DNA from: Actinomycetes bacterium
Lineage (GTDB): Bacteria; Actinomycetota; Coriobacteriia; Coriobacteriales; Eggerthellaceae
Assembly (NCBI GenBank): GCA_023460315.1
Contig: JAEWQO010000007.1
Span: forward strand, 1 to 64,000
Direction: 5' to 3'
Length of the DNA: 64,000 bases
This document shows positions 7,111-15,698 of the stretch, piece by piece; the stretch's first letter is position 1, and every line of letters begins with the position of its first letter. The position numbers were made by a program, and so were the translations under genes. The notes beneath the pieces were generated by a model. The model did not search any database. It saw nothing but the letters and a program-made list of their open reading frames with translations, and had not been told where the DNA came from.

Positions 7111-8787
7111 CTATTTCTCGGCGAGGAATTCGCCGACCAGGTATCCCCAGGTTATGCAGCGGCCCTGCGAGTTGCCGGGAACGTTGATCGGGTAATCTAC
7201 TGCGTAGAAGTCGCCGGAAACGTTGCCGACGGCGTAGAGGCCCTCGACTGCGGTTCCCTCGGAGTCGGTGACAGCAAGGTCGGTGTTGACCTTGAGTCCG
7301 CCAACGGTGGCGAGCACGGCCGGCAGCGCCTTCATGGCGTAGAAGGGGGGCTCTTTCACCGGGGTGAGGAACACTGCCTCCTTGCCGAAGTCGGGGTCAG
7401 CTCCGGCTGCGCACAGCTCGTTGTAGTGCTCGATGGTTCCCAGGAACGCATCCTCGGGAAGGCCGCACTGCTTGGCAAGGTCCTCAAGCGTGTCGGCCTT
7501 GAATCCGGTGCCAGCCTCGACGGCTGCGTCGACGGACTTCTGTCCTGCAACCGGATCCCATGAACCGGAGCCGAGCGTGCGGAACGTGTCCCAGAACATG
7601 CCGCCGCCATAAGGCAAGCCGGCCAGGTTGTCCGTCGTCCAATTGGCGTCGAAGATGGAATAGCCGCATTGGTCGGGCTGACGCAGGTAGGTGAGGGACT
7701 TGCCGTTGACCCATGTCGCCTCATTGAAGAAACGTTCGCCATTCTGGTTGACGGACAGGAAGGCGGACTGCTGATAGGCTCCGGCCTGCGGATGCAGCAT
7801 CGGGGGGAAGTCGCCTTCCTGCATGGCTCCACCGGCCCACAGCCCCATCTTGTGGCCGTCGCCCGTGTTCTGTCCAATGGGGGTGTAGAGCTTGGCGTTG
7901 CAATGGGAGATCTCGGGTGCGTAGTACTCGAGCATCTCTTGATCGCCGACGATGTCACCGGTGGCCAGCACGACGCCCTTGCTTGCCTTGTACAGCACGT
8001 ACTTGCCGTCGGCATTTTTGGCGATGGCGCCCACAACGGTGTCGCCATCCTTCTTCAGCTGCTCGACGGTGTTGTCGAAATAGTACGTTGCGCCGGCTGC
8101 CTGCGAGTCTTCGAACATGAGCTTCGTGGCATCGCGGGACCAGTCGCGTCCTGCTGCCTGCTCGGGTCCTCCGAAGAACACGTGGTAACCCGGAACGTCG
8201 GGGAACTCAGGATCGCGAGAATAGCCGTCCCACAGAAGCACCTGCACGCCGCCCTTTTCGCACTTGTCGATAACCCAGTCCATGGCTTCGCCCGAGCGAT
8301 TGAAGTACAGAGAGAGAAGCTGTTCGTTGATGCGGGTTCCGCAACAACGCGTCCAATACTTCTGCGCTTGGGCTCTGTCGATGGACAGGCCGGCAGCCCT
8401 GATGACCTTTGAGTCGATGACGCCCATGCCGTAGCCACGTCCTGACCAGGTCGAGCCGCGCTCGACGACGCTCACGCTCAGGCCGTGCTCGGCTGCCGAA
8501 CATGCCGAAGCGATGCCCGACATTCCGGAGCCCACGACGACGACCTCGGACTCGATCGTCTCGGAGATTTCGGATTCTGCGATTTCTGCTGGTGCGGTGA
8601 ACCATGACGGTTCGCCCGATGAGGTTGAGCCGGCCGAGGTGCTCCCCGAACCCGTCTCTGTCTTTGCCTGGGGTGCACATCCGGCAAGGCCGAACGTTCC
8701 CGCCATTGCGGTTGCCAAGGCAGCCGCGCCTGCTCCCTGTAGGAAGAATCGACGGTCGATTCCCTTCCCCGTAGCGTTGTTCTCCAT
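7111..8787 (-). CDS. Tat-exported FAD-dependent oxidoreductase, second copy type
   Basis: The 558-residue protein starts at ATG 8787 with AGGAGG 6 bases upstream. It begins with a twin-arginine signal (DRRFFLQGAG) and a lipobox (GLAGC near residue 37), then a serine/threonine/glycine-rich linker and VVVVGSGMSGIASA for FAD binding near residue 85. Mid-protein NGERFFNEA and the C-terminal VGGLKVNTD, GLYAVGNVSGDFYAVDYP and ITWGYLVGEF match the fumarate-reductase-like flavoprotein family of Eggerthellaceae. It differs strongly from the flavoprotein at 2233-3771, so the two probably act on different acceptors. It has no haem or FMN domain. The divergent membrane LuxR gene at 9040 is its likely regulator. 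Substrate not predictable from sequence. Confidence 0.85.
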   Translation of the reverse strand: MENNATGKGIDRRFFLQGAGAAALATAMAGTFGLAGCAPQAKTETGSGSTSAGSTSSGEPSWFTAPAEIAESEISETIESEVVVVGSGMSGIASACSAAEHGLSVSVVERGSTWSGRGYGMGVIDSKVIRAAGLSIDRAQAQKYWTRCCGTRINEQLLSLYFNRSGEAMDWVIDKCEKGGVQVLLWDGYSRDPEFPDVPGYHVFFGGPEQAAGRDWSRDATKLMFEDSQAAGATYYFDNTVEQLKKDGDTVVGAIAKNADGKYVLYKASKGVVLATGDIVGDQEMLEYYAPEISHCNAKLYTPIGQNTGDGHKMGLWAGGAMQEGDFPPMLHPQAGAYQQSAFLSVNQNGERFFNEATWVNGKSLTYLRQPDQCGYSIFDANWTTDNLAGLPYGGGMFWDTFRTLGSGSWDPVAGQKSVDAAVEAGTGFKADTLEDLAKQCGLPEDAFLGTIEHYNELCAAGADPDFGKEAVFLTPVKEPPFYAMKALPAVLATVGGLKVNTDLAVTDSEGTAVEGLYAVGNVSGDFYAVDYPINVPGNSQGRCITWGYLVGEFLAEK

Positions 8788-9039
8788 TTCTTCCCTCCTG
8801 CTTTCATCACCTATACATCTGCTTTTCAGCTCGCTTGAGCCTGCCTAAGTGTATGGGCGTGCCAAGGGAGCGTCTAGCCCTGTTGCATGTTGTTTCAGGG
8901 TTGTCAGCGGGGGGACATATTTTGGGTTGTTTTAAAATAGTGCCTGATGAGAAGCTTTATCGTTAGACGTTTGACATGGTATTCGCTCGACGTGTGAAAG
9001 GAATTCTGATAGATTGCATGTAAGGGATGGGAGAACAAC
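8788..9039. promoter_or_regulatory. divergent promoter region of the second flavoprotein/LuxR module
   Basis: This 252-base spacer lies between outward-reading genes. It contains an A/T-rich island TTGTTTTAAAATAG (about 8927-8941) that stands out from the GC-rich background and is a candidate core promoter. A ribosome site GGGAG precedes the GTG at 9040. No inverted repeat was convincing enough to name an operator. Confidence 0.4.
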
Positions 9040-10599
9040 GTGTCAGTCAATCGTGCTCAGAGATTGCTCAGGGGGCTTAGGTTCCATCATCTAGGATTCT
9101 GCTTCTTTTGGGCAGTCTCCTTCGTTGTGCTGTCGGGGTTGCAGGGTTCCCCGGATTACAGCGACATCGGACACCTCTACATTTTGGTCGAACAGCTGGT
9201 GACTCTGGGGGCCGTGGTCGTGTGCTCACTGCTTTTCTGGAAGCGGTCGGCCGTGCTGCCCCATTCCCTGGCCCTCGTGGCGGGATTCGCGTTGAGCGGC
9301 GGCGCGCTGCTGTACTTCCTCACCTTCCATCTCGGCTACAACGATGCCTTTATGGCAACGGCGGCTGGCGTGCTGATCGGGTGTGCGAACGGACTTTTCT
9401 TCCTTCTGTGGCAAACGTTCTTTGTGACCGAGGGACAGCAGCGGGCCATCATCTACATACCGCTTTCGGCCGTGCTCTCCATCTTGCTCTACAGCCTTGT
9501 CCTGCTGCTTCCTCCCGTGGCCCTCATATTCGTCTCAGTTGTCGCGCTTCCGTTCCTGGCGATGTTCACCCTGAACCGCAGTCTCGCGGAAATTGAGATG
9601 TACCCGATCACCCCGCTTGACCGCAAAGCCCTTGGGAGCGTTGTCGGAGACCTCTGGAAGCCCGTGTTCTGCGTGTGTTCGATCGGATTCGTTTGGAAGC
9701 TCGTGTCACAGATATCGGCTCCGCCCGCTGCCTCGGGAGACCCTTCTGCTGTCATGGTTTTGGTTGGGTTCGGGGCCGCGGGTTTGCTGGTGGCGGTGTT
9801 CGAGTTATTTTCATCGCGGGGTTTCGAGATTCTGCGCATCTATCAACTATTGTTTCCCATCATCACCGGCATCTTCCTTCTGCCGACGTTCTTTGGATCG
9901 AGCTACAACCCCTTTTTGACAGGCATCTTGATGTTCGGCTTCGAGACGGTGAACTTGCTCCTGCTCGTGACGTGTGCTGTGTATACCGCTCAGAAGATGT
10001 ATTCGCCCATAGAGCTGTATGGCCTGTGCGTTGCCCCGACGCTTGCCTTCATGACGGCGGGGGATGTCTTGGGATCGGTGCTGACTCCCATCTTCGCTTA
10101 TGACTTTGCCTATGTGGTCAACGTGCTGTTCGTATGCATCTATCTGCTTTCCGTCGTGCTGGTCATGGTGTCGAGGGGCAAACGCCCCAAGACCATCGCC
10201 GTGCCCGCCGAGGATGAGCTCGTGCTTGACGACGATGTCTCCGTCAGGGTTGGACGGGCCTCCGATGGCGCGGGGAGCGTCTTGGGGGGCGTGTCGTCCG
10301 AGGGAGGTCTGCATGACGCCGGTGCGCCTCTTTCATCGGAGTCGATTCCTCTCGGCGGTCCCGGAGAGGCGGCTTCCGTCGATCCGGCACCGTTCTCGTT
10401 TTTTAGGGAGAGGGGCCTTTCTCCTCGCGAGATCGAGGTTGCCTGCCTCCTTATGCGTGGACATAGCATTGCCGCCATAGCGCGCAAGCTGTTCATTTCC
10501 GAAAACACCACGCGCGGCCACACGAAGAGCATCTACAAGAAGCTGGATGTGCACGCGCGCCAGGAGCTCATCGACATGGCTGAGGGCGGCTTTTGCTGA
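9040..10599 (+). CDS. membrane-bound LuxR-type transcriptional regulator
   Basis: The 519-residue protein has the same architecture as the regulator at 3995. The N-terminal two thirds hold about ten to twelve membrane helices (for example FCFFWAVSFVVLSG and IIYIPLSAVLSILLYSLVLLL). An acidic/glycine-rich linker (about 375-445) follows, then a LuxR domain with LSPREIEVACLLMRGHS, AIARKLFISENTTRGHTKSI and YKKLDVHARQELIDMAEGG. The GTG start has GGGAG upstream. It is divergent from the flavoprotein at 7111-8787. The two regulators share layout but little sequence outside the DNA-binding domain, so they probably answer different signals. Confidence 0.85.
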   Translation: MSVNRAQRLLRGLRFHHLGFCFFWAVSFVVLSGLQGSPDYSDIGHLYILVEQLVTLGAVVVCSLLFWKRSAVLPHSLALVAGFALSGGALLYFLTFHLGYNDAFMATAAGVLIGCANGLFFLLWQTFFVTEGQQRAIIYIPLSAVLSILLYSLVLLLPPVALIFVSVVALPFLAMFTLNRSLAEIEMYPITPLDRKALGSVVGDLWKPVFCVCSIGFVWKLVSQISAPPAASGDPSAVMVLVGFGAAGLLVAVFELFSSRGFEILRIYQLLFPIITGIFLLPTFFGSSYNPFLTGILMFGFETVNLLLLVTCAVYTAQKMYSPIELYGLCVAPTLAFMTAGDVLGSVLTPIFAYDFAYVVNVLFVCIYLLSVVLVMVSRGKRPKTIAVPAEDELVLDDDVSVRVGRASDGAGSVLGGVSSEGGLHDAGAPLSSESIPLGGPGEAASVDPAPFSFFRERGLSPREIEVACLLMRGHSIAAIARKLFISENTTRGHTKSIYKKLDVHARQELIDMAEGGFC

Positions 10600-10956
10600 G
10601 TGCGTGATTCGCAACGTGACCAAGAGGTGCGAATGGTCGTGGTATTGGCGGGGCATGGGGACGGTGACAAAGCATTAACCGTGTTGTAACGGATATCCGC
10701 CGAGTTCTCATGCTTCTTTTGCTGCACCGGCGCACTTTGCGTTGACGGCGTATTCTCCAACAGGGGAAATGCAGATCGTCACATAAAAAAAGGGGGTGCA
10801 ATGCCGCTAATTCCCCCCAAATGGGTGATAGGTTTTTTGTCGCTTGAAGGTTAGTATGTCCGTGGTAAAGTACTTGTGTCTTCGGAATGGGGTCGATTGA
10901 TGCCATGAAGAAGCGAAAGTACAGGCGAACGATTGACACGAAAGGGGGTTTGGAAA
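10600..10956. promoter_or_regulatory. leader of the cytochrome/ccm locus with candidate promoter
   Basis: This 357-base gene-free stretch contains a sigma70-like promoter: TTGAAG (10844-10849), a 16-base spacer and TAAAGT (10866-10871), about 85 bases before the cytochrome start. Upstream lie an A-run and G-run (AAAAAAAGGGGGTG near 10785) and TTCCCCCC (10811-10818) that could pair, giving a hairpin before TTTTTT (10832-10838). That may end the LuxR transcript. Confidence 0.45.
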
Positions 10957-11652
10957 ATGAACGAAGAAGAAACCAAAGTGGAAACCGCTGCCGAGGCCTC
11001 TGAGACTGACGGCTCCGTCGCTACGGAGGCTGCTCCCAAACGAAAAGGCAAGAAGTGGCCGATTATCGTCGGAGTCGTTGCGGTCGTCGTGATTGCGGCT
11101 GGTGCCGGCTTCTGGGTTTGGCATGAGCAGCCGAGCTTCTGCAACGCTATCTGTCACACGCCGATGGATCCGTATCTGCCGACGTACGAGGCGGAACCGG
11201 GTCAGCCTGCAGTTGACAAGTGGGGCAACGAGGTCGCGGATGCCAGCAGCATGTTGGCGCCCATGCACCGCGTTAATGCAGACGCGACATGCATGAGCTG
11301 CCATGTCCCGACGCTGAGCGAGCAGGTCAACGAGGCGGTCTCGTGGGTCTCAGGAAACTACGTCAACCCGCTTGAAGAGAAAGACCTCAAGCAGCTGACG
11401 GCCGCTCGCGGCGTTGATCCCGACGAGTTCTGTCTCAACGAGTCCTGTCACAACATGACGCGTGACGACCTCATCGCATCTACGGCGGACATGAAGTTCA
11501 ATCCGCATGTGGCCCAGCATGGCGAGCAGGAGTGCAGCACCTGTCACAAGGCGCACCGCGCTTCCGTGATGTATTGCACGCAGTGCCACAGCGAAGCCGA
11601 GGTGCCGGATGGCTGGCTTTCTGCCAGTGAGGCAAAGAAGCTTGAGTCGTAA
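10957..11652 (+). CDS. membrane-anchored multihaem cytochrome c (NapC/NrfH-like)
   Basis: The 231-residue protein starts at ATG 10957 after AAAGGGGG. An acidic cytoplasmic N-terminus and basic patch precede one helix (about 34-55, PIIVGVVAVVVIAAGAGFWVW). The outer domain carries five haem-attachment motifs: CNAICH (62-67, CX3CH), CMSCH (112-116), CLNESCH (159-165, CX4CH), CSTCH (193-197) and CTQCH (207-211). This layout fits quinol-oxidising cytochromes of the NapC/NrfH family that pass electrons to extracytoplasmic reductases. The first motif has three rather than two spacer residues and the third has four, both non-standard for most Ccm machines. The ccm genes follow directly. The likely role is electron supply to exported flavoproteins such as those upstream. 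The partner is an inference. Confidence 0.85.
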   Translation: MNEEETKVETAAEASETDGSVATEAAPKRKGKKWPIIVGVVAVVVIAAGAGFWVWHEQPSFCNAICHTPMDPYLPTYEAEPGQPAVDKWGNEVADASSMLAPMHRVNADATCMSCHVPTLSEQVNEAVSWVSGNYVNPLEEKDLKQLTAARGVDPDEFCLNESCHNMTRDDLIASTADMKFNPHVAQHGEQECSTCHKAHRASVMYCTQCHSEAEVPDGWLSASEAKKLES

Positions 11653-11671
11653 GCACGGCTTGGTTGCATCC

Positions 11672-11704
11672 GATGGCCTATGCCCGTCATGGACATAGGC
11701 CATC
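11672..11704. terminator. stem-loop between cytochrome gene and ccmE
   Basis: GATGGCCTATG (11672-11682) pairs perfectly with CATAGGCCATC (11694-11704) around an 11-base loop, 19 bases after the cytochrome stop. The sequence after it (TGCATAAACAG) is not a U-run. It may reduce read-through into ccm or stabilise the cytochrome mRNA. The rest of the 324-base gap to ccmE holds no gene I can support. Confidence 0.5.
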
Positions 11705-11976
11705 TGCATAAACAGAAAAAAGGGGAGCTCGTCGCAGGCGCATGCGCCTCGGCGGGCTCTTTCCACAAAGATCCGAAGAATGAAATGGGTGGCGCCCTTC
11801 GTCGCCGATCCGCTTCCAAGGGGACGTTCTCTCTGTGCGGATGGGGCTTTTGGCGATCGCGCATCTGCGAGGCGCGTCGAACATCATGGTGAGTCTTTGA
11901 ATTCGAAACGCTTTCGTTCCTCGAGCCTTTGTGATACGTGACAATGATCCCATCATCAACGAGGGGAAGGCAAAGC

Positions 11977-12642
11977 TTGAACGCGAAAATGAAGCGGCGT
12001 ATGGCCGTGGTGACGGGTGTCATCGTCATCGTGCTCATCGTCATTTTGGCTGTCGTTGGGGGCAACTCTGCTGCGAGAACCATTTCTGTCGCCGAGGCGG
12101 CCTCAGGCTCCTATGCCGATCAGAAGGTCCAAGTGTCAGGCAATGTGGTCGAAAACTCTTTTTCGACGCAGGACAACGTCCTGACCTTTGACATTTATGA
12201 TCCTGACGGCGATCCGGGTACCCAGCTACGAGTCAAGTACGAAGGTGGCGTTGCAGCGACGTTCGGCAACGACGTGACGGCCATCTGCACGGGACGATTT
12301 GACGCTGACGGTGTGCTACGTGCGAGTGAGCTCGTGACGAAATGCCCGTCGAAGTACGAGAACTCCAGTGACTCGCTTGGAGTGGCGCAGCTTTTGGAAT
12401 ACGGCGAAAGCGTGCTTGACAAGCCTGTCAAGGTGGCGGGTGCCGTGAAAGACGGCTCTCTTGTCGCGGCGGGGAAGGGCGACCGTTTCGTCCTGGTGGA
12501 TGCTGACGGCACCGCCGAGCTTCCCGTCGTGTTTGACGATGCCCTGTCCGACGAGATCGTCGACGGGTCATCCCTGGTGTTGACGGGGTCGCTCAACACC
12601 GAAGGCAAATTTATCGCGACCGCTGTCTCGCTCGAAGGATAA
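11977..12642 (+). CDS. ccmE: cytochrome c maturation haem chaperone CcmE, CXXXY type
   Basis: CcmE carries haem on the outer membrane face for attachment to apocytochromes. The TTG start at 11977 has GAGGGGAAGG 6 bases upstream; an ATG at 11938 in frame lacks a ribosome site. The 221-residue protein has one N-terminal helix (about 9-27) and an OB-fold domain. KCPSKYEN follows at 122-129, so Cys123-x3-Tyr127 occupies the place of the usual haem-binding His-x3-Tyr. This CXXXY form is known from Desulfovibrio and some archaea, where CcmH and CcmG are missing; neither is present in this locus. The protein is longer than the usual 150-160 residues because an extra beta-rich domain (about 140-221, VKVAGAVKDG, LVLTGSLN) resembling a second OB fold follows. 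It is 13 bases from ccmF. Confidence 0.85.
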   Translation: MNAKMKRRMAVVTGVIVIVLIVILAVVGGNSAARTISVAEAASGSYADQKVQVSGNVVENSFSTQDNVLTFDIYDPDGDPGTQLRVKYEGGVAATFGNDVTAICTGRFDADGVLRASELVTKCPSKYENSSDSLGVAQLLEYGESVLDKPVKVAGAVKDGSLVAAGKGDRFVLVDADGTAELPVVFDDALSDEIVDGSSLVLTGSLNTEGKFIATAVSLEG

Positions 12643-12655
12643 TGAAGGCTGCCTC

Positions 12656-14977
12656 ATGCAAACATATAACTTGTTTTCTCTTCTCATCGCTCTTTCTTTG
12701 CTGGTGACGCTCGTCGGCACTGCCGTTTCGGTGCTTTGCCTGATCGTTGGGCAGATCATGCATCGTCTTGGCGCCAAGGGCTCGAAGGGTGATTCTGCCC
12801 GCATGCAGGAGAGGGGTGACACGCTCGCTTGGGGCGGGCGCGTCGCGGCCCTCATTTCCGCCATCGGTCTCACGGTGGCCTGCGGGGTGCTCATCTATTG
12901 CTTCATGACGGGTGACCAGAGCCTTGAATATGTGCTGGAATACCACTCGGATGCCTCAGGCGATCTTGCTTGGCTGTATAAGCTTTCTGGTCTGTGGGCT
13001 GGTCGTGAAGGCTCGCTCCTGTTCTGGGCATGGCTTATCTCCCTGTTCAATGCCGTTGTGGCTTTGCGGGATCTGGAAGCGGTCAAACCCCTTGATAACA
13101 TGGCGGTCATGGTCGGCCAGGTCGTGCTGGCCGCCTTTGTCGGTGTCTTGCTGTTCTCGGAGAGCAACATGCCCTTCACCGTCACGCCTGACACGTACTT
13201 CGATGCCTATGGCAATCTCACGGCCTCGGCATCCGCGCTGGGAATGAACTCCTTGCTGGAACATTGGGCCATGGCCATCCATCCGCCCACGCTGTTTGTG
13301 GGTTACGCTGGCCTCACCATTCCGTTCTCCTACGCCATCGCCGCCCTGATCGTGAACGATCCCTCCAAGGAGTGGGTCGCCCGCTCGACGCGCTACACCC
13401 TGTTTTCATGGCTGTTCCTCGGCGTCGGCATTGGCCTTGGCGCCGTTTGGGCTTATGTTGTTCTGGGCTGGGGTGGGTACTGGGGTTGGGATCCTGTGGA
13501 GAATGCCAGCCTTCTGTCGTGGCTCGTGGGCGTGGCGCTTATCCACAGCTTTACGGTCTATCGCCAGCGGGGAGCGTTCAAGCGTTGGAGCGTGATGTGC
13601 GCATGTCTCACGTTTGCGTTCGTCATCGTGGGCACCTTCATCTCCCGCTCGGGAATCGTGCAGTCTGTGCATGCGTTTGAGGGCGATCCCGTGTCGCTCA
13701 TCCTGTTTGCGACCCTCATTGTCGCCTCAGTTCTCGCGGGCATCGTCGGACTGATCATTCGCTGGAAGTCGTTTGGGCCGGCGAAGAATGGCACCGACTT
13801 GGTGGAAAGCATGTTCTCGAAGGATGCAGCCTACTATTTCAATAACGTCATCATGATCGTGATCACGTTCGTGCTTGCCTACATGACCATTTCCTCCGCT
13901 CTGCCTTCATGGTTGCCGTTCGGAGGACAAAAAATCTCAACGGGCACCTTTGACGCCATTGCGCATCCGTTGGGCGTGCTGTATCTGGCCATTCTGGCCA
14001 TCTGCCCGTTGCTCTCTTGGGGCCGCACGCAGGGGCGGCAGTTCTGGAAGCGCGCCCGTGTGCCCGGGCTCTGCGCTCTTGTGCTGTTCGCGGTGCTCAT
14101 GGTCTACTTCTTTATGTATCTGCTGCCCTCCTACGACGCTACCGTTGCGTCCTACACGGCGCTTGCGGCGCAGGGAGACACCTCTGCATCCGAGATGCTG
14201 TCTACTTTGAGTCCTGCATGGTATTACAACGGCCTCGCCGCGGTTGGCTTCTTTGTCGCGAGTGTCCTGTTTTTCAATGCGCTCTTCATGCTGGGTCGCG
14301 GTGTTCGCTCCTACGCCAGCTCTCATGAAAAGAACCTTGCGGTCAGCCTCATTGGGTTGTTCAGGGGGCGTGCCTCGACGTATGGCGGCGTTGTGGCGCA
14401 TATGGCGATGGCCATCATTCTCGTTGGCCTGATTGGCTCATCCATGTACGTCACCGAGAAGGTTGACTATGTGGGCTATGACGAGGAAACGTCCACGGCA
14501 ACGGAGAACTTCACCATCAAGGACTACACCTTGGTCTACACGGGCAATTCCGTTGACCAACAGGCCAACGGCGACGATATCGTCTACATGGTCTCCTTTG
14601 ACGTCTACCGGGGCGACCAGTATGTCGGCCATGTCGACCCAGCCGTGCAACTCGTGCAGTCCACGCAGCAGCAGAAGCTCGTTGCGAGCGTCATCAGCTT
14701 TCCCACGGAGGATCTGTTCGTGGTCTACAAGGGTGTCGACGACGAGGGGGCCTTCGCGCTCGATGTGCGCGTGAATCCGCTCATCTCGTTCGTATGGGTG
14801 GGCTTCGTCCTGCTGATGGTGGGTGCGTTCCTTGCCCTTGCCGGACGTCGCTCTCCCCGCAAGATTTCTGCGAAGAAGCGCGCCGATGCGAGCTCCTCGG
14901 AGACTCCCGTCGTTGAGGCCGCAAAGGCCGACTCCTCGTCAGCCGAGGCCCACGAGGCACCGACGGCAGGGGTCTAG
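12656..14977 (+). CDS. ccmF: cytochrome c haem lyase subunit CcmF
   Basis: CcmF receives haem from CcmE and attaches it to apocytochrome c. The 773-residue membrane protein has about fifteen hydrophobic segments. The haem-handling WWD motif appears as GWGGYWGWDPVENASLLSWL near residues 269-288. Conserved histidines flank it, for example EHWAMAIHPPTLFVGY near 200-215. The long periplasmic-type loop near the C-terminus (about 600-700) and last helix are also present. The tail is extended by a charged alanine-rich segment. The length is somewhat above the usual 640-660 residues. It lies in the ccmE-F-A-B-C-D order, 6 bases before ccmA. Confidence 0.93.
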   Translation: MQTYNLFSLLIALSLLVTLVGTAVSVLCLIVGQIMHRLGAKGSKGDSARMQERGDTLAWGGRVAALISAIGLTVACGVLIYCFMTGDQSLEYVLEYHSDASGDLAWLYKLSGLWAGREGSLLFWAWLISLFNAVVALRDLEAVKPLDNMAVMVGQVVLAAFVGVLLFSESNMPFTVTPDTYFDAYGNLTASASALGMNSLLEHWAMAIHPPTLFVGYAGLTIPFSYAIAALIVNDPSKEWVARSTRYTLFSWLFLGVGIGLGAVWAYVVLGWGGYWGWDPVENASLLSWLVGVALIHSFTVYRQRGAFKRWSVMCACLTFAFVIVGTFISRSGIVQSVHAFEGDPVSLILFATLIVASVLAGIVGLIIRWKSFGPAKNGTDLVESMFSKDAAYYFNNVIMIVITFVLAYMTISSALPSWLPFGGQKISTGTFDAIAHPLGVLYLAILAICPLLSWGRTQGRQFWKRARVPGLCALVLFAVLMVYFFMYLLPSYDATVASYTALAAQGDTSASEMLSTLSPAWYYNGLAAVGFFVASVLFFNALFMLGRGVRSYASSHEKNLAVSLIGLFRGRASTYGGVVAHMAMAIILVGLIGSSMYVTEKVDYVGYDEETSTATENFTIKDYTLVYTGNSVDQQANGDDIVYMVSFDVYRGDQYVGHVDPAVQLVQSTQQQKLVASVISFPTEDLFVVYKGVDDEGAFALDVRVNPLISFVWVGFVLLMVGAFLALAGRRSPRKISAKKRADASSSETPVVEAAKADSSSAEAHEAPTAGV

Positions 14978-14983
14978 CTGTTC

Positions 14984-15697
14984 ATGGATGCCGCGATCAA
15001 GGCCGAAGGGCTCACGAAGGTGTTTGGCGGCCGCCGTGCGGTCGATGACGTCACGTTCGCGGTGCCCCCAGGTGCTTTCCTCTCGATTTTTGGTCCCAAC
15101 GGGGCGGGCAAGACGACGCTTCTGCGTCTTCTTGCCACGCTTGGCCGGCCAACGTCTGGCCAAGCGTGGCTCATGGGCATTGACGTGAAGGAGGAGCCGG
15201 ATCAGGCGCGTGAGCATCTGGGACTCATATCTCATAACTCCATGCTTTATCCTGACCTCACCGCCGAAGAGAATCTGATGATCTATGCGCGGCTCTATGG
15301 GGTGGAGGATCCGCGGTCGCGTGTGCTGGACCTTCTCGATGCCGTTGAGTTGAAGCATCGACGCTTGGATGTGGTCCGCACGTTTTCGCGCGGAATGACC
15401 CAACGGCTTTCCATTGCCCGTGCGCTCATTCACGACCCGGAGGTCGTGTTTCTCGATGAGCCGTACTCGGGGCTTGATCCTCATGCGGTGGAGATATTCG
15501 ATGACCTCATCGCCTCGACGCGGGCGGGACGCACGTTCGTGATGGTGAGTCATGACCTGCAAAAGGGCTTTGCGATGTGCACCCATGCCCTCGTCCTGTC
15601 AAAGGGCCGCGTTGTCACCTTCGATGAGCGCGACAAGATCGACTATGAGTCCTTCACGAGTCTGTACCGCGCGACGGTCGGCATGGGGGTGGCGTAA
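14984..15697 (+). CDS. ccmA: haem exporter ATP-binding subunit CcmA
   Basis: CcmA is the ABC ATPase that, with CcmB and CcmC, drives release of holo-CcmE. The 237-residue protein has Walker A GPNGAGKTT (37-45), the signature FSRGMTQRLSIARAL (about 130-144), Walker B VVFLDEPYSGLDP and the switch histidine in MVSHDL. The family normally has LSxGQ; here it is FSRGMTQ, as in many Ccm and related exporters. It starts 6 bases after ccmF and its stop is one base before the ccmB ATG, so the genes are translationally coupled. Confidence 0.88.
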   Translation: MDAAIKAEGLTKVFGGRRAVDDVTFAVPPGAFLSIFGPNGAGKTTLLRLLATLGRPTSGQAWLMGIDVKEEPDQAREHLGLISHNSMLYPDLTAEENLMIYARLYGVEDPRSRVLDLLDAVELKHRRLDVVRTFSRGMTQRLSIARALIHDPEVVFLDEPYSGLDPHAVEIFDDLIASTRAGRTFVMVSHDLQKGFAMCTHALVLSKGRVVTFDERDKIDYESFTSLYRATVGMGVA

Positions 15698-15698
15698 G

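Noticed and set aside
6588..7195. Plus-strand frames across the 23-bp repeats
   Set aside because: The repeat period is not a multiple of three, the peptide is arginine/serine-rich without a plausible start, and the 3' part is antisense to the flavoprotein gene.
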